Assembly (NCBI RefSeq): GCF_900100795.1
Contig: NZ_FNCO01000017.1
Location: forward strand, 102,349-166,348
Direction of reading: 5' to 3'
DNA: 64,000 bases
From: Pseudomonas abietaniphila
Lineage (GTDB): Bacteria > Pseudomonadota > Gammaproteobacteria > Pseudomonadales > Pseudomonadaceae
In this document: positions 59,687 to 64,000 of the stretch, one piece after another
Layout of the letters: every line of letters begins with the position of its first letter
Position numbering within the stretch: the first letter of the stretch is position 1
Notes under the pieces: generated by a model
What the model was told of the DNA's origin: nothing
The model's database searches: none
The model's input: only the letters and a program-made list of their open reading frames with translations
Position numbers and translations under genes: made by a program

Positions 59687-61813
59687 CTAAACCTCAAACT
59701 CCGACTGCAACGCCGCGCGCACGCAATACAGCACGCCTTCGGGCACGCGGCCGGTGAACAGTTCGGCGATCGCGGCGACGGGAGGCAGCTCGCCTTCGCC
59801 GTCGAGGAAAGCATCCTGAATTTCACTGAGCAGGTCTTCGGGCAAATCCAGCGCCTGCTCCAATGACAGCTGCTGTTTGCCAATCGCCTCGGCGAGCATC
59901 GTGTAGACGTTCTTTTCAGAGCACTGGAGTTGACCGGCAATCTGCATCGGGGTCATCCCGGCTCGGGCCAGACTGATCAGTTCATGCCGCAGATCGGTCA
60001 CGACACGCGGAGCAGGCGCTGAACCGCCAAGCACCTCCAGGAACGCCTCGCCATAACGCTCCAGCTTGCGCGCGCCCACACCGCTGACCCGTCCCATCTC
60101 GGCCATGGTACCCGGCTGGCTGCGCAGCATTTCCAGCAACGTCGAGTCGGGGAAAATAACGTACGGCGGCACACCGTGTTCTTCGGCGAGTTTACGGCGC
60201 AAGGCGCGCAAGGCTTCCCACTGTTCGCGCTCCTCGCCACGGACCAGTTGACTGGCCGGGCTGCCCGACGCTTTCGGCGTGGTTTGCGGTTTGAGGTCAC
60301 GGCGCAGCTGCAGCGTCACTTCGCCACGCAGCAAGGGGCGACAGGTGTCACTCAAGCGCAGGCCGCCATAGCCTTCCAGATCGATGTCGGCCAGACCACG
60401 CGCCACCAACTGACGGAACAGGGAGCGCCATTCGCCCTCGCTGCGGGCCTTGCCCACCCCGAACACCGCCAGCTTCTGATGGCCGAAGCTCTGGACCTTG
60501 TCGTTTTCCTTGCCCAACAGCACGTCCACCAGATGACCGACGCCATAACGCTGGCCGGTACGGTAGATCGCCGACAGCGCCTGACGCGCCGGCTCGGTGG
60601 CGTCCCAGGTCTGCACGCCGTCGACGCAGTTGTCGCAATGGCCGCAAGGGTTGGGCATGTCTTCGTCGAAGTAGGCCAGCAGCGCCTGACGCCGGCAGCG
60701 CGTTTCTTCACACAGCGCCAGCATCGCATCCAGCTTGTGGTGCTCGACGCGTTTGTGGCGCTCGTCGCCTTCGGAGTTCTGCAGCATCTGCTTGAGCATC
60801 AACACGTCTTGCAGACCGTAGGCCATCCACGCATCAGCCGGCAGGCCATCACGCCCTGCCCGCCCGGTTTCCTGGTAATAAGCCTCCAGCGACTTGGGCA
60901 GGTCCATGTGCGCAACGAAGCGCACGTTGGGTTTGTCGATGCCCATGCCAAAGGCGATGGTGGCGACCATGATCAGGCCTTCCTCATTCAGGAAGCGGCG
61001 CTGGTTTTCCGAGCGTGTTTCGATGGGCAGGCCCGCGTGATACGGCAGCGCGGGATAACCGTTGTCGCTCAAAAAGGCGGCGGTTTCTTCGACTTTCTTG
61101 CGTGACAGGCAATAGACGATGCCCGCATCGCTGCGCCGCTCGGAGAGAAAGGCCAGCAACTGCTTGCGTGGCTGCTCCTTGGGCACGATGCGGTAGAAAA
61201 TGTTGGGGCGGTCGAAACTGGACAGGAAGCGCTCGGCATTCTGCAAATGCAGACGGGTGACGATTTCTTCCCGCGTGCGCTTGTCGGCGGTCGCGGTCAG
61301 CGCAATGCGCGGCACCTCCGGGAACAGCTCGGCCAGTTGCCCCAGTTGCAGGTATTCAGGGCGGAAGTCATGGCCCCATTGCGAAACGCAGTGGGCTTCA
61401 TCGATGGCGAACAGGGCAATGTTGAGGTTCTGCAGAAACGACAGCATGCGCGGCTGGACCAGACGCTCCGGCGCCAGGTACAGCATCTTCACTTCGCCCA
61501 GGCGAATCCGGTTGGCCAGGTCCCGTTGCTGTTCGGCGCTGAGGGTCGAGTTCAGCGCCGCCGCCGACACGCCCAGTTCTTCCAGGGTGGCCACCTGATC
61601 GTCCATCAGGGCGATCAACGGAGACACCACGACCGCCAGACCGTCACGCAACAGGCCGGGCACCTGGAAACACAGGGATTTGCCGCCGCCGGTCGGCATC
61701 AGTACCAATGCATCCCCACCACTGGCCACGCGCTCGATAATGGCACCCTGAAAGCCACGAAAACTGTCGTAGCCGAAGATGTCTTTAAGTACGCGTTGAG
61801 CCTGGTCGAGCAT
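59687..61813 (-). CDS. recQ: ATP-dependent DNA helicase RecQ
   Basis: A 708-residue 3'-5' helicase. Motif 0/I LMPTGGGKSLCFQVPGLL (Walker A about 40-46), DEAH at about 138-141 (FAIDEAHCVSQWGHDFRPEY), the motif IATIAFGMGIDKPNVRFVAH, the zinc cysteines CRRQALLAYF...CGHCDNC, an RQC winged helix and a C-terminal HRDC domain (LRRKLAEEHGVPPYVIFPDS) are all present, followed by a helical extension beyond HRDC. It acts in replication-fork and gap repair. ATG at 61813 (MLDQAQRVLKDIFGYDSFRG). Confidence 0.97.
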   Translation of the reverse strand: MLDQAQRVLKDIFGYDSFRGFQGAIIERVASGGDALVLMPTGGGKSLCFQVPGLLRDGLAVVVSPLIALMDDQVATLEELGVSAAALNSTLSAEQQRDLANRIRLGEVKMLYLAPERLVQPRMLSFLQNLNIALFAIDEAHCVSQWGHDFRPEYLQLGQLAELFPEVPRIALTATADKRTREEIVTRLHLQNAERFLSSFDRPNIFYRIVPKEQPRKQLLAFLSERRSDAGIVYCLSRKKVEETAAFLSDNGYPALPYHAGLPIETRSENQRRFLNEEGLIMVATIAFGMGIDKPNVRFVAHMDLPKSLEAYYQETGRAGRDGLPADAWMAYGLQDVLMLKQMLQNSEGDERHKRVEHHKLDAMLALCEETRCRRQALLAYFDEDMPNPCGHCDNCVDGVQTWDATEPARQALSAIYRTGQRYGVGHLVDVLLGKENDKVQSFGHQKLAVFGVGKARSEGEWRSLFRQLVARGLADIDLEGYGGLRLSDTCRPLLRGEVTLQLRRDLKPQTTPKASGSPASQLVRGEEREQWEALRALRRKLAEEHGVPPYVIFPDSTLLEMLRSQPGTMAEMGRVSGVGARKLERYGEAFLEVLGGSAPAPRVVTDLRHELISLARAGMTPMQIAGQLQCSEKNVYTMLAEAIGKQQLSLEQALDLPEDLLSEIQDAFLDGEGELPPVAAIAELFTGRVPEGVLYCVRAALQSEFEV

Positions 61814-62024
61814 AAATACCCCGGATGGTGCCACTGCAGCGGGTGAAGATTCGCTGTAGAAATCGCAAAGCGCGGCAGTATACCGGAGCGCCCGGACAGA
61901 TAGGACAGCCGTGACACGAGCGGTCGAAATTAGCAGCAATGCCGATTCCAAGGGCCTCGTGACTGGCATCTGCAGCGCTCAGGGCCTAGAATTCAGCATC
62001 GTTTATTTCCAAGGTAGTCCTTCA

Positions 62025-62612
62025 ATGTCCTTCGCTGAGCAATTACACCGCCTGCAAGCCTTCCTCGACGCCGATGAGCTGCATGACGAAGCGCTGGACT
62101 ATGTAGCCGCCCACGGCTACCTGACCGCGCTGTCGATCTGTGCCGAAACCGTGCCGGACCGTGAGTGGATCGACGCCTTGTTCGCCGAGCCACCGCACTA
62201 CGCGGACCAGGCTCAGCACGAAGAGATCGAATCCACCCTGATCCTGCTCAAGGCGCACATCGCCCGTCAGCTGGCGTCGGACGAAGAATTCGAACTGCCT
62301 TGCGACCTTGACCTGGGCGATGACCCGGACGATTCCGAACTGCGCGGCTGGTGCATCGGTTTCATGGAAGGTGTCTTCCTGCGCGAATCGGCCTGGTTCG
62401 AGAACGACGAAGAGGAAGTCAGCGAGATGCTGCTGCCAATCATGGTCGGTTCGGGCCTGTTCGACGAGCAACCTGAGTTCGCCGACATCGCAGCGGATGC
62501 CAATCTGATGGACGACATGATCGTGCAGATCCCTGAGGCGCTGACCGCGCTGTATCTGCTGCTGCACGCCCCGGATGAAAAACCGGCGATCCTCAAACCT
62601 CGCCACCACTGA
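62025..62612 (+). CDS. YecA/YgfB-family (UPF0149) protein
   Basis: A 195-residue acidic protein. MSFAEQLHRLQAFLDADELH, YVAAHGYLTALSICAETVPD, WCIGFMEGVFLRESAWF and EVSEMLLPIMVGSGLFDEQP match the UPF0149 fold. No C-terminal SEC-type zinc motif is present. It is divergent from recQ. Function is unknown; relatives include the AlpA-inhibitor-like YgfB. Confidence 0.88.
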   Translation: MSFAEQLHRLQAFLDADELHDEALDYVAAHGYLTALSICAETVPDREWIDALFAEPPHYADQAQHEEIESTLILLKAHIARQLASDEEFELPCDLDLGDDPDDSELRGWCIGFMEGVFLRESAWFENDEEEVSEMLLPIMVGSGLFDEQPEFADIAADANLMDDMIVQIPEALTALYLLLHAPDEKPAILKPRHH

Positions 62613-62622
62613 GTCGGCGCCT

Positions 62623-63036
62623 ATGGCGCACGGCAGTTCCGGTGATTCCACACCCCGCACGAGCCGGTCCCGGTTCGTGCGGTATCTGTTGCAGGGCATC
62701 GGCTGGCTGAGCGTGGCGTTGGGTGTGATCGGGATTTTTCTTCCGGTGTTACCGACCACGCCTTTTCTTTTGCTGGCTGCCGCTTGTTTCGCGCGCAGTT
62801 CTCCCCGCTTTTATCACTGGCTGGTCGATCACCCTCGGCTCGGTCCGTGGATCGGTGGGTATCTGAACGGGGAAGGCATTCCGCTGAAAGGCAAGGTGTA
62901 TGCGATCGGCCTGATGTGGATCAGTATCGGGGTTTCTTGCTGGCTGGTGCCGATGGTCTGGGCGCGGGTGTTTATGGGGGTGAGTGCGGTTTTGGTGACG
63001 GTTTATATCTTGCGGCAGAAGACGTTGCGGCGGTGA
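62623..63036 (+). CDS. YbaN-family (DUF454) inner-membrane protein
   Basis: A 137-residue membrane protein with three or four hydrophobic segments. LGVIGIFLPVLPTTPFLLLA followed by ACFARSSPRFYHWLVDHPRL and GPWIGGYLNGEGIPLKGKVY is the DUF454 signature. It starts 10 bases after the YecA-type gene and probably shares its transcript. Function is unknown. Confidence 0.9.
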   Translation: MAHGSSGDSTPRTSRSRFVRYLLQGIGWLSVALGVIGIFLPVLPTTPFLLLAAACFARSSPRFYHWLVDHPRLGPWIGGYLNGEGIPLKGKVYAIGLMWISIGVSCWLVPMVWARVFMGVSAVLVTVYILRQKTLRR

Positions 63037-63142
63037 GGGCTTTTTCTGCTTACGCACGCTTGGCGCTCACAACGTTTATATATCCCAACATTTCGGGTGG
63101 CGGTTAAATCATGGTTTGGCCTAACGGCCAAACTGTTCCGCC

Positions 63143-63386
63143 TTCGGCGGGTTACTTGAAAAGACCCCAAGTAACCAAGGGTCTAGGCTCCTGGTTGGGC
63201 CCGACTGCGTCGGGTTCCTTCACTCCGGCGACACTCCGTGGGCCCGCCGCCATCGGCCATCCATGGCCGGGGGCGGCTCTCGCGGCATCCATGCCGCTCG
63301 GCCCACTGCGCATCGCCTGCGTTCAGCCTGCACCCAAGTCGCGTTTTGTGGCGTCTGGACTTACGAGGCAGGAAAAGCAAAAGCAG
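63143..63386. repeat. Left arm of large inverted repeat
   Basis: Starts around CGGCGGGTTACTTGA and contains CCATCCATGGCCGGGGGCGG, CTCGCGGCATCCATGCCGCT and CTGCACCCAAGTCGCGTTTT. All of these reappear in reverse complement in the right arm. Arm identity is high over about 215 bp, with small differences. Confidence 0.9.
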
Positions 63387-63430
63387 GATCAGGATCAGGA
63401 TCAGGATCAGGATCAGGATCAGGATCAGCT
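63384..63430 (+). repeat. Hexanucleotide tandem array (CAGGAT)7
   Basis: Seven perfect CAGGAT units from 63384 to 63425, then CAG. It sits right after the left arm of the large inverted repeat, in the space between the arms. Confidence 0.95.
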
Positions 63431-63460
63431 TGCAGCTCTGCTTTTGATTCTGCCGAAGGC

Positions 63461-63591
63461 GTAGGAGCGCGCTTGCCCGCGATCTGCCGGGGACCGGCAG
63501 CAAGACCTGTGCATGCGGGTATCAGTCACAATTGAGTTGCCTGATTTTGCTACCGCTGCGCGGTAGATCGCGGGCAAGCGCGCTCCTACAG
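63461..63591. repeat. REP pair at the centre of the large inverted repeat
   Basis: GTAGGAGCGCGCTTGCCCGC on the left and GCGGGCAAGCGCGCTCCTAC on the right (inside 63572-63589) are exact inverted copies. Confidence 0.9.
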
Positions 63592-63611
63592 GAATCGCGT
63601 GATCCAATGCT

Positions 63612-63853
63612 TTTGATTTTTGCTTTCATAGCGCGATAGTCCAAACACTACAAAACGCGACTTGGGTGCAGGCTGAACGCAGGTGGCGCACAGTGGGCCG
63701 AGCGGCATGGATGCCGCGAGAGCCGCCCCCGGCCATGGATGGCCGATGGCGGCGGGCGCACGGAGCGTCGCCGGAGTGAAGGTACTCCGACGAAGGAGGA
63801 GCCCAACCGGGAGCCAACCCTTGGTTACTTGGGGTTATCAAGTAACCCGCCGA
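63612..63853. repeat. Right arm of large inverted repeat
   Basis: Reverse complement of the left arm: AAAACGCGACTTGGGTGCAG, AGCGGCATGGATGCCGCGAG, CCGCCCCCGGCCATGGATGG and TTGGTTACTTGGGG. It ends at AACCCGCCGA, exactly where the IS terminus begins. Confidence 0.9.
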
Positions 63854-64000
63854 TGAACTGACCCCCGAAAGTTGGACAAACTACAGACTCATTATCTGGC
63901 TTCGAAATTGTACCGGACTGAGGCCGTTGAGCTTCATGCTGATCCGCTCGTGGTTGTAGTAATGGATGTACTCGTCGAGCCCGGCTTCTAATTGCTCAAC
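63854..64000 (-). mobile_element. IS3-family insertion sequence (IS150-like), end only
   Basis: The terminus TGAACTGACCCCCGAAAGTT at 63854 is of the type found at the ends of IS3/IS150-group elements, and the adjoining minus-strand frame is the C-terminus of their OrfB transposase. The rest lies outside the window. Confidence 0.8.
63881..64000 (-). CDS. IS3-family transposase OrfB, C-terminal 39 residues
   Basis: A partial frame entering from the right edge: VEQLEAGLDEYIHYYNHERI then SMKLNGLSPVQFRSQIMSL and stop. YIHYYNHERI..KLNGLSPVQFR is the conserved end of the rve-type integrase domain in IS150-group transposases. It encodes DDE recombination activity; only the tail is visible here. Confidence 0.9.
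   Translation of the reverse strand, partial: VEQLEAGLDEYIHYYNHERISMKLNGLSPVQFRSQIMSL

Larger units (their letters stand above)
63037..63880. other. Large inverted-repeat element with microsatellite and IS border
   Basis: No supportable gene; short open frames follow from the repeats. It contains two arms of a long inverted repeat, a (CAGGAT)7 array, a REP pair and, from 63854, the end of an insertion sequence. Confidence 0.6.

Noticed and set aside
63238..63535. Frames encoding repeated Gln-Asp or Gly-Ser stretches
   Set aside because: They arise from the (CAGGAT)7 array plus inverted-repeat DNA, and no start with a ribosome site is present.

Overview
The window is chromosomal DNA from a Pseudomonas species, most likely of the fluorescens/syringae lineage. 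The evidence is gene order and protein identity: amrZ, mgtE, rsmA/csrA, lysC, alaS, the aru/ast arginine-catabolism cluster, aotJQMOP-argR, acsA, phhR/phhABC and a cpxR-spy-cpxA block are all recognisable. Many intergenic gaps also carry the REP-type inverted repeats typical of pseudomonads. Nearly all of it is ordinary core genome; accessory DNA is limited to both ends and a few gaps.

Layout. 1-960: end of a prophage remnant (two head-tail genes) facing tRNA-Arg(CCT). 1.2-4.9 kb: two small membrane or secreted proteins, the ribbon-helix-helix regulator AmrZ with an AlgU-like promoter, the Mg transporter MgtE and a DUF4124 protein. 4.9-10 kb: two identical tRNA-Arg(ACG), tRNA-Ser(GCT), rsmA/csrA, lysC and alaS. 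10-12 kb: threonine aldolase, then an FMN riboswitch controlling a lumazine synthase. 12-20 kb: arginine succinyltransferase (AST) genes in the order astC-aruF-aruG-astD-astB-(small gene)-astE on the minus strand. 20.4-25.7 kb: the regulator ArgR and the arginine/ornithine ABC importer AotJQMP with AotO. Import, regulation and degradation of arginine therefore lie side by side, with ArgR-type half-sites before astC and aotJ. 26.4-28.3 kb: acetyl-CoA synthetase. 29-33 kb: PhhR and the phenylalanine-degradation operon phhABC, with an aromatic amino acid permease at 36-38 kb. 33.4-33.8 kb: a 154-bp tandem repeat. 38.3-39.5 kb: a small acidic peptide gene, a strong terminator and an M29-peptidase-like gene. 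39.6-45.5 kb: rluB, DUF1289, scpB, scpA, yciO, a PHP phosphoesterase, yciB and yciI. 45.7-49 kb: an envelope-stress two-component system with a Spy/CpxP-like protein. 49-56 kb: a frameshifted nitroreductase, TrkH, an AraC regulator and several envelope or metabolic singletons. 56-63 kb: a FimV-like LysM/TPR protein, a MarR regulator, RecQ, a YecA protein and a YbaN protein. 63.1-64 kb: a large inverted-repeat element with a hexanucleotide microsatellite in its middle, cut on the right by the end of an IS3-family insertion sequence.

The most unusual locus is the 45-codon peptide gene at 38323-38460. It is followed at once by an intrinsic terminator and then by an M29-like gene that keeps all five expected metal ligands. 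The unit lies between two conserved gene blocks, behind a visibly AT-rich leader. It has the layout of a small-peptide (possibly RiPP-like) precursor plus modifying or processing enzyme, but no function can be assigned from sequence alone.
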